DNA of 64,000 nucleotides from Candidatus Calescibacterium sp. (GTDB lineage Bacteria > DRYD01). Under the pieces are notes generated by a model. That model saw only the letters and a program-made list of their open reading frames with translations, was not told where the DNA came from and ran no database searches. Position 1 is the first letter of the stretch. Every line of letters starts with the position of its first letter. Position numbers and translations under genes: made by a program. The DNA lies in contig JANXBF010000002.1 in the NCBI GenBank assembly GCA_025057615.1, positions 1 to 64,000 on the forward strand, read 5' to 3'. This document shows, in pieces, positions 1 through 8,566 of the stretch.

Positions 1-1044
1 GAGCTTCTGTCACAAATTTATACTCCTGTAAGTATACCTTTTCAGCAACAAAATGGAGATTTAGTTGTTAACTTGGATACGTTGAATGTTCAGCAGAGAA
101 CTGCTTTGGCCACCTTACACGTTAATGGTGGTAATGTGATTATGATGCCCCCAAGTAATGGTAACGCCTCTCTTTCTGTTAATAATCCAAATGGTGTTCC
201 ACAGCCTTTTGATTTGACGGTAATATCAACAAGATTTAATAATACTGATAACATTCGAAATAGAACGTTTTATGCTCAGTCGACCAATCAGCCAGTTGAT
301 CAAAGGATTGGTGGTTGGAGTTTACCAGGTAATGGTAGCTTTACCCCCAATAATTTCATGGTTGACTTAGGTGGAACTAATGGAGTAAACTATGTATTAC
401 CTTCTCAAGACCCCGGAAGTTATGACAGAAGAAGACAAGTGATTAGAACTTTGGAAGGAAACGTTATAATTCAAGATTTCAATGATCAAATTGGTACTGG
501 CCAAATTGGTATAAGAGACGATGGTGAAAATGGAGGTTATGTAGGATTTAATATTAGTCAAACACCAAATTCTATTAACCCACGTAGAGCTGGTGGAAAG
601 CTTTCTATTTTAAGCCATAATTTTGTTTTACTGAATTATCAATTTAGTCAAAATCAGAGACCCGTATTTAATGGAAATAATATACGAGCAGGTTTAGCCG
701 CAGATATAATTTCATATAGAGGAAGTTTACAAATTGTGGATGAGGATTCATTCAGATTCTTACTTGATACTGGTAGGTTTAGAAGAGCTGAAGCTGAGAA
801 TTTCCTCAATAATATCACAACGAATGATAGATTGTATTGGTATGGAAAATATATAGCTAATTTCGCTAACGTAGAGGGAATAATGCTCCAAAGTGGAACT
901 ATAAGAGGGTTTGGAGAGACCATAATTGACGCAAGTGATTACAACTTTAATTTACCCAGATCTACACGAAGAGATTATAGAGTATTAATAAATAACAGAA
1001 CAGTAATACTTTTTGATATAATTCAATTCCAAATAAACAAGTAG
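1..1044 (+). CDS. C-terminal part of a large surface/pilus-like protein (5' end outside window)
   Basis: The frame is open from base 1 (first codons read ELLSQIYTPVS), so the TTG start at 73 in the ORF track is not the real start and the gene begins upstream. The visible ~347 residues are rich in Asn, Gly and beta-prone segments. They include a GGKLSILSHNFVLLN-type strand followed by a segment read as NIRAGLAADIISYRGSL, and no enzyme motif. This strand pattern recalls DUF4900-type proteins found with type IV pilins in several diderm phyla; that is an inference from general appearance, not a profile match. A similar kind of protein is broken at 56.1-57.6 kb, and a prepilin follows that one. 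It converges on the minus-strand gene at 1074. Confidence 0.6.
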   Translation, partial: ELLSQIYTPVSIPFQQQNGDLVVNLDTLNVQQRTALATLHVNGGNVIMMPPSNGNASLSVNNPNGVPQPFDLTVISTRFNNTDNIRNRTFYAQSTNQPVDQRIGGWSLPGNGSFTPNNFMVDLGGTNGVNYVLPSQDPGSYDRRRQVIRTLEGNVIIQDFNDQIGTGQIGIRDDGENGGYVGFNISQTPNSINPRRAGGKLSILSHNFVLLNYQFSQNQRPVFNGNNIRAGLAADIISYRGSLQIVDEDSFRFLLDTGRFRRAEAENFLNNITTNDRLYWYGKYIANFANVEGIMLQSGTIRGFGETIIDASDYNFNLPRSTRRDYRVLINNRTVILFDIIQFQINK

Positions 1045-1073
1045 GAGATAATTTTAAAATTAAAATTAATTTT

Positions 1074-1811
1074 TTAGAACAGGTTTAAAAAATACTTTAT
1101 TAAGGGTAGTTGGTAGTCAACGATTTCTTTTTGTTCAGGATGGTATTGGACAGCTAAAATGGGTAGCTCCATATGTTTCATTATTTCAACTATTCCATCC
1201 TTACTTAAAGCCAATATTTCTAAATTTTTACCCAATTTTGATATTGCTTGATGATGTCTACTATTGGTATACATAAAATTTTCTTTTTTTATATTTTCAT
1301 CAAAATGGAGGTAATCAAATATTTTTCCCTTAATTATATGTCTTAATTTTCTCTTATCTTCGAATTTTTCTATTTCTGGATAGATTTTGTGAGCATTGTC
1401 AATAACTGTACCTCTGATATCATAGGGTAAGTGTTGGAAAAGGGCTCCTCTGAGGAATACATTGATAATTTGGATTCCTCTACATATGCCGAAGATAGGT
1501 TTAGTTTGATGAAACTTTTCAAGTATCTCTAATTCTATTTCGTCTCTTTCTTTATTGAAGTTATATAAGCTTTCTGAGTATTTCACTTTGCTGTTATAAT
1601 ATTCAGGATGAACATCTTCTCCACCTGATAAAACTATGATATCAATTTCTCTTAATTTCTGATTTATTTTACTGTTTATTTCTAATATTTCTATTTCAGA
1701 ATTTTTGGATAGTTTTTTATTGATTTCATTCTGCATTAATGAACAAAAGTTTATATATTCTTCAAACACTATATGATTTGTATCTTTTTTAATAACCAAT
1801 CCAACTTTCAT
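1074..1811 (-). CDS. Class I glutamine amidotransferase, gamma-glutamyl hydrolase type (peptidase C26)
   Basis: Cytoplasmic hydrolase of the PuuD/peptidase C26 family, which cleaves gamma-glutamyl amide bonds (for example gamma-glutamyl-GABA). The oxyanion-strand region is LSGGEDVHPEYY (about residues 61-72), the nucleophile elbow is FGICRGIQ with Cys110, and the catalytic His-Glu pair is in QYHPEQ (His224, Glu226), giving the complete triad. Length 245 aa is normal for the family. It is the last gene of a minus-strand run after osmC (24-base gap). The substrate cannot be decided from sequence. A role in polyamine or glutamyl-peptide turnover fits the amino-acid-catabolic content of the window but is inference. 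Confidence 0.85.
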   Translation of the reverse strand: MKVGLVIKKDTNHIVFEEYINFCSLMQNEINKKLSKNSEIEILEINSKINQKLREIDIIVLSGGEDVHPEYYNSKVKYSESLYNFNKERDEIELEILEKFHQTKPIFGICRGIQIINVFLRGALFQHLPYDIRGTVIDNAHKIYPEIEKFEDKRKLRHIIKGKIFDYLHFDENIKKENFMYTNSRHHQAISKLGKNLEILALSKDGIVEIMKHMELPILAVQYHPEQKEIVDYQLPLIKYFLNLF

Positions 1812-1835
1812 TACTTGACCTCCATCATGATTTCA

Positions 1836-2249
1836 TTATTCTATTATTCTAATTTCATACTCTATTTCTGTGGACTTTTTGAGCATATGACTTACAGAAC
1901 AATATTTTTCTTGTGATAACTCGACTGCCTTTCTTATATTTTCATAACTGAGATTTTTTCCTCTGAATTGATATATGAGTTTTATTTTTGTAAATATTTT
2001 GGGATGTTCTTCTTTTCTTTGTCCCTCAAAAAAGATTCTGAAATCTTCTACCTCTTGCCTCATCTTTTTTAGAATGGATATTACGTCCATTGCTGTACAA
2101 CCCATTAGAGCTATTGAGAGGATTTCCATAGGAGTAGGAGCTGACTCAAAACCACCCACATCTTTTTTACTATCTAATATAATTGCATGGTTGGATTCTG
2201 TAACTCCTATAAATCTTAATCCTTCGTTCCAAATTAACTCTGATTTCAT
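1836..2249 (-). CDS. OsmC/Ohr-family protein
   Basis: Small cytoplasmic OsmC-like protein. Members with two redox cysteines reduce organic hydroperoxides or act on thiols. The two expected cysteines are present, in the helix segment MGCTAMDV and in KYCSVSHML. The ORF track starts at a GTG at 2258, but AGGAG lies 8 bases before the ATG at 2249 (product MKSELIW...), and the GTG overlaps that ribosome binding site. I therefore use 2249, giving 137 aa. The N-terminal beta region is short, as in YhfA-type rather than Ohr-type members. It lies between an M16-like gene and an amidotransferase; oxidative-stress protection is the likely role. Confidence 0.85.
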   Translation of the reverse strand: MKSELIWNEGLRFIGVTESNHAIILDSKKDVGGFESAPTPMEILSIALMGCTAMDVISILKKMRQEVEDFRIFFEGQRKEEHPKIFTKIKLIYQFRGKNLSYENIRKAVELSQEKYCSVSHMLKKSTEIEYEIRIIE

Positions 2250-2288
2250 AATAATCACTCCTTTTTAGTATCTATAAGTTTATATTCT

Positions 2289-3497
2289 TTATTCTACTAT
2301 GAATATAGACTCCTTAGTTTTAAAGACATTCCTTAAATCATTTATTTCATCTATGGATGTTTTTTTTATGATATCTATATGTTTTGTTAAGTATTCATCA
2401 GGGAGATTATAAGCCTTTATTTTTGCTAATATTGCATTTCTGAAACTTCTTTTCTGTAGTGCTGATGCAAATAATCCTATTATATAATTCTTTGCAGTTT
2501 CCAACTCATCTTTATTAAAACCATTATTAATAATGTTTAATATTTCTTGTTTAAGAGCATTTATTGCCTCTTTTTTCTTTTCTTTTGATGTTAACATTAA
2601 TAATTTTATATTTCCTTTGCCAAAGGGTATGGGATCATAGACTGATGTTATAGCGTAAGCTAATTCTTTTTTTTCTCTTATGTTAATAAATAGTCTACCA
2701 GACATTGAGCTCAATATTCCATTTAAAATTTTGAATTTTATGGACTCAAGTGAGATAGAGGGAGCCTGATAAACAAAAGCTATTCCTGTTTCCTTTTTAC
2801 CTAAATTTTTAGTTTTTTTACTTGTTTTTATATCAAAATTTTTCATCATATCATAGTAATTGTGATCTATTTGAAGAATTTTGTTGAAATGTTTGTATAA
2901 ATATTTTTCTAAATTTTCGTTACAATAACCACTTACTACTATTATTTTTTTTACGTTTTTACTTAATACTTTGGATTCCATCCACGATATCAAATTATTT
3001 CTTGTTATTTCTTTCAAAGTTTTTGGAGTTCCTCTAGTATCCCAACTTAGAAAAGAATTATAAAATACCGTATCAGCATTTTCATATAGATATGTCCATA
3101 CATCATCTCTTGAAATTTTTATTGAGTTTATTAAGTCTCTTTTGCTTTCATCTATGTCCTCATATCTGAATTTGTAATTTGTTAAAACTTCTTTTAGAAT
3201 ATCCACAGCTTTTTTATAGTTGTAGAATGGAAAAGAGATTGATATTCCACTACTAAAATTACCAGTTGAAGAACTTAATGATACTGAATTCTTCTCAAGA
3301 TAATATTGAAATGAATCATAATTCATTGATTTTGTTGACCTAACAATTGTTTTAAAACATAGATTATTTATTCCCATATTGTTTGGCTTTTCTAAATAGT
3401 TGCCAACTAAAAATAATATTGATATGTAAGTTATCGGTATACTGTTATCTTGAACAATAAATATTTTGTTTTCAATATTTTTATATTTTATTTCCAT
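2289..3497 (-). CDS. M16 family peptidase-like protein lacking the zinc motif (B-subunit type)
   Basis: 402-aa pitrilysin/insulinase-fold protein. The second M16 domain is clear, with SGRLFINIREKKELAYAITS holding the Arg...Tyr pair typical of the non-catalytic half, and a following YNLPDEY region. Where active M16 enzymes have HxxEH this protein reads NNLCFKTIVRS, so no zinc ligands are present. In two-subunit M16B peptidases one subunit carries HxxEH and the partner carries the R/Y pair; this looks like that partner. No HxxEH subunit is encoded in the window. No signal peptide is visible. It overlaps the end of murB by 10 bases, suggesting co-translation. Confidence 0.8.
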   Translation of the reverse strand: MEIKYKNIENKIFIVQDNSIPITYISILFLVGNYLEKPNNMGINNLCFKTIVRSTKSMNYDSFQYYLEKNSVSLSSSTGNFSSGISISFPFYNYKKAVDILKEVLTNYKFRYEDIDESKRDLINSIKISRDDVWTYLYENADTVFYNSFLSWDTRGTPKTLKEITRNNLISWMESKVLSKNVKKIIVVSGYCNENLEKYLYKHFNKILQIDHNYYDMMKNFDIKTSKKTKNLGKKETGIAFVYQAPSISLESIKFKILNGILSSMSGRLFINIREKKELAYAITSVYDPIPFGKGNIKLLMLTSKEKKKEAINALKQEILNIINNGFNKDELETAKNYIIGLFASALQKRSFRNAILAKIKAYNLPDEYLTKHIDIIKKTSIDEINDLRNVFKTKESIFIVE

Positions 3498-4414
3498 ATT
3501 TCCACTTCTTCTTCTAAGTTTATCCCTTTTTTCAAAGAATCATTCTTTATTTTTTGTATGATGTTTATAACATCACTAAATTTTGCATTATTGAAGTTAA
3601 CGATGAAGTTGGAATGTTTTTCTGAAACTTTGGCTCCACCTACGGTGTATCCTCTGTAGCCCAAGTCTGAGACTATTTTCCAAGCAGGTGTGTTTGATAA
3701 GTTTTTAAATACACTACCACATGATTTTTGGTTAATTGGTTGAGTAATGATTCTTTTATGCCATGTATCCTTATATATCTGTTTCAATTTATTTTTATCA
3801 GTTATGTTTTTTGATGGAAATTCGAATACAAATGAAACTAAATCTAACATATTACCATTCATATTTTCTTGCTTAAAAAAAGAATTTCTATATGAGAAGA
3901 ATGTTTTATCAACTTCAATTGATCTTATTGATTTTCTCTTTCTATCAAAAAATGTGACTTTTTTCAAAAAATCTGATATTTCCACGTTTTTTATGCCCGC
4001 GTTATTGAATACTGCTCCACCTACAGTTGCTGGTATTCCAGCTAATTCTTCATAACCACTTATACCGTTATCTATTAGAAGTTTAATAAAATATTGTAAT
4101 TCTGTGAAAGAAGTGGAAAATACCCTTATCTTTCTTTCATCCCTAAAAATCCTTACAATTCTGTATTTACCTGTAATTATAAAGAAATCCAATCTTTCAT
4201 CATTTGCTAAGATATTACTGCCTTTTCCTAATATTCTATACGGAACTCTGTTTGATATACTATATAAAGTTTTTATATATTCCTGGTGATTATTTACAAA
4301 TATAACACCAAGCGGCTTTCCACCTATTCCATAAGTGGTTAATGTGGATAAACATATATCATCCCTACAATTGTGGACTTTGAGGTTGGTTAAAAAGGTA
4401 TTCTTTTTTGACAC
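3488..4414 (-). CDS. murB: UDP-N-acetylenolpyruvoylglucosamine reductase
   Basis: FAD-dependent reductase forming UDP-MurNAc in peptidoglycan precursor synthesis. Visible family motifs are STLTTYGIGGK and LGKGSNILANDE (FAD-binding domain), ELAGIPATVGGAVFNNAG, FSYRNSFF, and CGSVFKN with the proton-donor serine. These are followed by GYRGYTVGGAKVSEKHSNFIVN and a C-terminal LEEEV carrying the expected glutamate. The 308-aa length and absence of the E. coli loop indicate a type II MurB. It starts at GTG 4414, 7 bases after the rplO stop, with no strong ribosome binding site, so it probably depends on coupling to the ribosomal genes. Confidence 0.95.
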   Translation of the reverse strand: MSKKNTFLTNLKVHNCRDDICLSTLTTYGIGGKPLGVIFVNNHQEYIKTLYSISNRVPYRILGKGSNILANDERLDFFIITGKYRIVRIFRDERKIRVFSTSFTELQYFIKLLIDNGISGYEELAGIPATVGGAVFNNAGIKNVEISDFLKKVTFFDRKRKSIRSIEVDKTFFSYRNSFFKQENMNGNMLDLVSFVFEFPSKNITDKNKLKQIYKDTWHKRIITQPINQKSCGSVFKNLSNTPAWKIVSDLGYRGYTVGGAKVSEKHSNFIVNFNNAKFSDVINIIQKIKNDSLKKGINLEEEVEIWK

Positions 4415-4421
4415 AAATTTT

Positions 4422-4910
4422 CTATTTTTTGGTCTTTTTGGTCTTTCTAAACTTATTCTTTAAGGGAGGTAATTTTGTAAATGTTGAGTTAGTACTTCGT
4501 AATTTTTCTAAGGCATTTTTTGTTATTTTATGTGCATATAAATTTAAAGTTTTTGTTAGTTGACCGTTACCTAATATTTTTACTTCTTTTTTTATGTCTT
4601 TGATTAGTCCCTTTTGTAATAGATTTTCTGGTTTTACAACATCATTGTTCTCAAAAACATTTAGATCTTGTAGTTTGACGATGTGATATTCTTTTTTAAA
4701 TATATTTTTGAATCCTTTTGATGGTACTCTGAGGTACAGTGGATTTTGTCCGCCTTCAAACCATTCGGGTTTTGCTCCTCCGCTTCTGGATTTCTGCCCT
4801 TTTGTTCCTCTTGTTGAGGTTACACCATGACCACTACCTAAACCTCTTCCAACTCTTTTTCTTTTGTGTTTGCTATTGGGAAATGGTTTTAAATCTTGTA
4901 ATTTATACAT
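4422..4910 (-). CDS. rplO: 50S ribosomal protein L15
   Basis: Large-subunit protein uL15. The N-terminus LQDLKPFPNSKHKRKRVGRG and the following GSGHGVTSTRGTKGQKSRSG are diagnostic. The ORF track starts at GTG 4919, and an ATG at 4916 is also possible. I prefer ATG 4910 (MYKLQDLKP), which matches the usual L15 N-terminus and has AGGTGA about 6 bases upstream. The gene follows rpsE directly with no rpmD (L30) between them, and is followed by murB instead of secY. The C-terminus is unusually lysine-rich (KNKFRKTKKTKK). Confidence 0.95.
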   Translation of the reverse strand: MYKLQDLKPFPNSKHKRKRVGRGLGSGHGVTSTRGTKGQKSRSGGAKPEWFEGGQNPLYLRVPSKGFKNIFKKEYHIVKLQDLNVFENNDVVKPENLLQKGLIKDIKKEVKILGNGQLTKTLNLYAHKITKNALEKLRSTNSTFTKLPPLKNKFRKTKKTKK

Positions 4911-4915
4911 TTTCA

Positions 4916-5548
4916 TCACCTACTTTTTTTGTAGTATTTAGAACTTTTGGAAAAGTTTTTTCTTTCAAATTTTTTTCTTTCTTCATTTTCTTCATTTTTT
5001 TCTTCTTTTTCAATAGGTTTTTCACTTTTTGAAGCTTGGTAATATTTATCAAATTCATCTTCTTTGTATTCTGCAGTTAAAATTTCTCTGTATTCTTCTT
5101 TGGTTTTTAGTTTCTTGAGTGCATCTATTGTTGCCCAAACCAGGTTTATGTGGTTATTACTACCTAGTGATTTTGTTAGAACGTTTTTATAACCGGCTTT
5201 TTCTAATACGCTTCTTACTGGCATTGATGCTATAATACCAGTTCCTTTACCTGCAGGTTTTAGTAAAACTTTCGAAGTTGTGTTTGAACCAAATACTTCA
5301 TGTGGTATTGTACCATTAATTATTGGAACTTTAATAGTATTCTTTTTTGCTTTATTTTCAGCTTTTCTTATTGCTAATAAAGCTTCTGGAGCCTTAGCTA
5401 AGGCCACACCTACGTTACCTTGTCCGTCTCCTACCACAACTAAAGCACTAAACCTGAACCTTTTGCCACCTTTCATTACCCTCGTAACCCTTCTTAAGGA
5501 AACTAATACGCTTTGATATTCTGATGTTTGTTCTAAAGTTTCCAGCAT
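4916..5548 (-). CDS. rpsE: 30S ribosomal protein S5
   Basis: Small-subunit protein uS5, involved in decoding fidelity. The double-stranded-RNA-binding N-terminal domain reads [21 protein letters not shown], followed by [13 protein letters not shown]. The C-terminal domain has [20 protein letters not shown] and [15 protein letters not shown]. At 210 aa it is about 45 residues longer than the common form because of a charged Lys/Glu tail ([18 protein letters not shown]). It starts at ATG 5548 with GGGAGGG correctly placed. It follows rplR by 11 bases and overlaps the upstream edge of rplO, the usual L18-S5-L15 order. Confidence 0.96.
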   Translation of the reverse strand: MLETLEQTSEYQSVLVSLRRVTRVMKGGKRFRFSALVVVGDGQGNVGVALAKAPEALLAIRKAENKAKKNTIKVPIINGTIPHEVFGSNTTSKVLLKPAGKGTGIIASMPVRSVLEKAGYKNVLTKSLGSNNHINLVWATIDALKKLKTKEEYREILTAEYKEDEFDKYYQASKSEKPIEKEEKNEENEERKKFERKNFSKSSKYYKKSR

Positions 5549-5559
5549 TATTACCCTCC

Positions 5560-5934
5560 CTATACTTGTATTCCTTTTTCTCTTAAAGTATCAGCTATCT
5601 TTTTTATGTTACCGTGATATTTGTATCCGCCTCTATCAAAAACAAGTTTGTTTATATTTAATTTTTTACATCTTTCTGCCAATCTTGAAGCAACTTCTAT
5701 AACTATATCCTTGTATTTCATTTCTTTCTTTTGATATTTATCTTTTATGTCTTTTTCTAAGGAGTTGGAATATGTTAGTGTTCTACCTGTTGTATCATCT
5801 ATTACACTTAAGTAGATATTCTTATTGCTTCTGAATACGTTACATCTGGGTTTTTGGGGATTACCTTTTATTTTCTTTCTTAGCCTTTTATGTCTTATTT
5901 TTCTTTTTTCATTCCTGCTTATCTTTTTTATCAT
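5560..5934 (-). CDS. rplR: 50S ribosomal protein L18
   Basis: 5S-rRNA-binding large-subunit protein uL18, 124 aa. Diagnostic segments are [32 protein letters not shown] and the C-terminal [32 protein letters not shown] precedes the ATG. In most bacteria rplF lies immediately upstream; here the upstream neighbour is an alcohol dehydrogenase, so the spc operon is broken just before rplR. A promoter may lie in the 78-base gap, but I see no convincing -35/-10 pair. Confidence 0.96.
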   Translation of the reverse strand: MIKKISRNEKRKIRHKRLRKKIKGNPQKPRCNVFRSNKNIYLSVIDDTTGRTLTYSNSLEKDIKDKYQKKEMKYKDIVIEVASRLAERCKKLNINKLVFDRGGYKYHGNIKKIADTLREKGIQV

Positions 5935-6012
5935 TGTGCTGCACCTTCCTTAGTTTTTAATACTTTCTATATAAGATTCTATTTTATTTTTTATTTTCCT
6001 TTGTTTAAAAAT

Positions 6013-7029
6013 TCAGCTTACTTTTAGAACTGCTCTGAGTTTTGCTTTGCCTTTTCTAACTATTTCTAATGCTCTAGGTAATTCATGAAATTCAAACGTT
6101 TCTACCATAGGTTTTAAATTGTTTGATATTGATAATTTAATAGTTTCTATCAAATCTATTCTACTTCCAACAGCATTACCTGTGAGAACTAGATTTTTAG
6201 AGATTAAACTTATTGGTTGGAATGAAATTTCATTTATGTGTGCTCCTACGAAAGATATTTTTCCATAAGCTTTCAGATAGGGTATAAATTTCATTGCTAT
6301 TTCTGAATTTGGTAATGTGGATAGAACTATATCTAACTTACCAACTTTTTCTATTTCATCATATGTTAGGAATTGATCTGCTCCTAATTTTTCTGCTAAT
6401 TTTTTCTTGGAAATATCTGATGAAAAAACTATTGTATATGCTCCAAAAGTTCTGGAGTATTGAACTGCCATATGTCCCAAGCCACCTAATCCAAGTATTG
6501 CAACTCTCATCATTGGTTTTATATTGAGTTTTTTTAAAGCTGTATAGGTTGTTAATCCAGCACAGTAAAGAGGAGCAATTTCTTCCAATTTCCAATTGTC
6601 TATGTTTACCAATTTGTTCACAGGTATTGCAAATTCTCTTCTTAGAACACAATATTCTGAATAGCCACCTATGGTGTTAATTCCAGTTATTTTCCTATTT
6701 TCACAGAATTGTTCATTTGACGACAAACAGTACTCGCAATCTAAACATGAAGAATGAACCCATGGTAATCCAACTATATCATTTATATCCACTTTGTCTA
6801 CATTTTTCCCTTTTTTAACAACTTTTCCTATGACTTCGTGTCCTGGTGTGAGTGGATAATTTACAAACCCTCTTGAATTCCAATCTCCATCAATTATGTG
6901 TATATCACTATGACAAATCCCACAATAATCAACTTTAATTAGGACTTCATTATCATCTATTTCATAAATTTCAGATCTTTCTAAAGTTATATCAGATGGT
7001 TTATTACAAACCCATCTTCGGTATTCCAT
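6013..7029 (-). CDS. Zinc-dependent alcohol dehydrogenase, CAD-like
   Basis: Medium-chain NAD(P)-dependent alcohol dehydrogenase interconverting alcohols and aldehydes. The catalytic zinc ligands are in CGICHSD and PGHEVIG. The structural zinc site is CLDCEYCLSSNEQFC, and the Rossmann motif is GLGGLGHMAVQ. The sequence most resembles the cinnamyl-alcohol-dehydrogenase/YahK subgroup that reduces aldehydes. The ORF track begins at TTG 7077, but the family N-terminus starts at MEYRRW (ATG 7029), which I use; neither start has a clear ribosome binding site. It lies just upstream of rplR on the same strand and is divergent from the gene at 7155. Confidence 0.9.
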   Translation of the reverse strand: MEYRRWVCNKPSDITLERSEIYEIDDNEVLIKVDYCGICHSDIHIIDGDWNSRGFVNYPLTPGHEVIGKVVKKGKNVDKVDINDIVGLPWVHSSCLDCEYCLSSNEQFCENRKITGINTIGGYSEYCVLRREFAIPVNKLVNIDNWKLEEIAPLYCAGLTTYTALKKLNIKPMMRVAILGLGGLGHMAVQYSRTFGAYTIVFSSDISKKKLAEKLGADQFLTYDEIEKVGKLDIVLSTLPNSEIAMKFIPYLKAYGKISFVGAHINEISFQPISLISKNLVLTGNAVGSRIDLIETIKLSISNNLKPMVETFEFHELPRALEIVRKGKAKLRAVLKVS

Positions 7030-7154
7030 AATAAAATAATTACAATAAATATTTGTTTTAACCTTTAGATTGATCAATTTTGAATAGGAAAAGGTGTAAT
7101 CAAAGTGGAATAGAATATAAAATAGGGGATAAGAAAGAATAAAAGGGGGGTTCT

Positions 7155-7982
7155 ATGAAAACTTTTTTCAAAGTTTTTTCCATAGGTGTTTTGCTTTTGA
7201 TAGTTATAGCCGTTTTTGCTTTTGCACAACAGTTGTATATTTTTATACATAACAAACCCTACAAAGGGGATTATATTTACCAAGGTAACAGAATTTATGT
7301 TGAAATAAATCAATTTGTAAAAATGACTAATCTCAAAATGTATAACCAAGGTAATTATTATGTTCTGAGTGATAAAACTATAGTTCCACCTGCTTCTTTC
7401 ACCAGTTTAGTTTATTACAATAATAAGCCTCTTAAGTATGTTATATTTCAGAATTCCAAGGTTTATGTCGATCTTTTTGAACTATCTTATTTTACAAATG
7501 CTGTGGTTGAATTTAATAAAGAAACAGGCATTGTTGACTACTATAGCAAAGCTAAAGTTGAATTAACTGCCCAACAGGTATATCAAGCATCTGAGCAAAT
7601 TTATAACACCCAAAAAGACATATATTCAACTGATAAGAAAAAGATACAAGTTGGTGAAAAACCTAAAATACCTGCCGATGCCATAAAGATTGTCGATGAA
7701 AACCCACAATATGATGACAAAAATAATAGAGGAGAACTTAGATATACAGCTAAGGTTAAAAATACTTATAAAGAAACTATTGAAGATATAAAAATAAAGA
7801 TAAAAATAGTTAGCCCAGCGAATGATGTTCTTCATGAGGAAAAATTTTCTTTTTCCCTACTCAAACCAGGTGAATCAAAAGAAATAAGTTTTTATTGGAT
7901 AAATAACACCTCTATACCTTTACCTCAAATAAAATACGAGATAGATTTTAAAGGTAAAGAAGAACAAGAAAAAGATAAATGA
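7155..7982 (+). CDS. Secreted protein, copper-amine-oxidase N-domain-like plus C-terminal beta domain
   Basis: 275-aa exported protein of unknown function. A signal peptide is evident (MKTFFK, then a hydrophobic run IGVLLLIVIAVFAFA ending near AFAQQ). Residues ~30-130 (IFIHNKPYKGDYIYQGNRIYVEINQF and so on) show short beta hairpins of the type in copper amine oxidase N-terminal domains of Firmicutes and Thermotogae surface proteins. The C-terminal ~90 residues (ELRYTAKVKNTYKETIEDI... LLKPGESKEISFYW) look like a CARDB/FxLYD-type beta sandwich. Both assignments are by appearance. GGGGGG upstream of the ATG serves as ribosome binding site. It overlaps the next gene by ATGA. Confidence 0.75.
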   Translation: MKTFFKVFSIGVLLLIVIAVFAFAQQLYIFIHNKPYKGDYIYQGNRIYVEINQFVKMTNLKMYNQGNYYVLSDKTIVPPASFTSLVYYNNKPLKYVIFQNSKVYVDLFELSYFTNAVVEFNKETGIVDYYSKAKVELTAQQVYQASEQIYNTQKDIYSTDKKKIQVGEKPKIPADAIKIVDENPQYDDKNNRGELRYTAKVKNTYKETIEDIKIKIKIVSPANDVLHEEKFSFSLLKPGESKEISFYWINNTSIPLPQIKYEIDFKGKEEQEKDK

Positions 7983-8566
7983 AAATTAAATTTTTAAATA
8001 AAATAAGAAACAATGTCAGAAATTTTATACATAAAAACCTGGTTTTCTTAGTTCCTACATTGATTTATGATAATATAGAGAAAATAACACCCCAAAAGTT
8101 AAGGGAACTGAATGTTGATACAATATTACTCGATTTGGATAATACTCTGGTTCCTTGGAATAAAAAACAAATACCCAATGCTATATGTAAATATCTTTCA
8201 TCTTTAAAGGAAGCCGGGTTTAAAATTTGTATAGTTTCTAATGCTTTGCCCATAAGAGTTAAAAAAATAAGTGAAGAGCTGAATATACCATATATTGCTT
8301 TGGCAGCTAAACCATCCACCAGACCACTAAGAAAAGCCATTAAGATACTCAACTCCAATATTGAAAATACTGTGATAATAGGAGATCAGCTTTTTACTGA
8401 TATTCTTGCGGGTAACAGATTGGGAATAAAAACCATTCTTGTTAGACCATTGGCTAAATTTGAACTTGTAACATCAAAATTTATTAGGCTAATAGAAAAG
8501 AAAATACTGTCATATTTAGCTAAAAAAAATTATATATCCTCCAAAGAGGTTAAAATTGAAAAATGA
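7979..8566 (+). CDS. YqeG-family HAD IIIA phosphatase
   Basis: Haloacid-dehalogenase-superfamily phosphatase of the YqeG type (mitochondrial PGP phosphatase relatives), 195 aa. HAD motif I is ILLDLDNTLVPW, with the nucleophile and acid aspartates. Motif II is CIVSNALP, the motif III lysine lies in AAKPSTRPL, and motif IV is VIIGDQLFTDILAGN. The substrate is not certain; some YqeG/Gep4 relatives dephosphorylate phosphatidylglycerophosphate, so a role in membrane phospholipid synthesis is possible. It overlaps both neighbours by 4 bases (ATGA), so it belongs to an operon from 7155 onward. Confidence 0.88.
   Translation: MKIKFLNKIRNNVRNFIHKNLVFLVPTLIYDNIEKITPQKLRELNVDTILLDLDNTLVPWNKKQIPNAICKYLSSLKEAGFKICIVSNALPIRVKKISEELNIPYIALAAKPSTRPLRKAIKILNSNIENTVIIGDQLFTDILAGNRLGIKTILVRPLAKFELVTSKFIRLIEKKILSYLAKKNYISSKEVKIEK

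Noticed and set aside
1050-1061. Perfect AATTTTAAAATT palindrome between convergent genes
   Set aside because: AT-only and expected by chance at this base composition; too weak to call a terminator.
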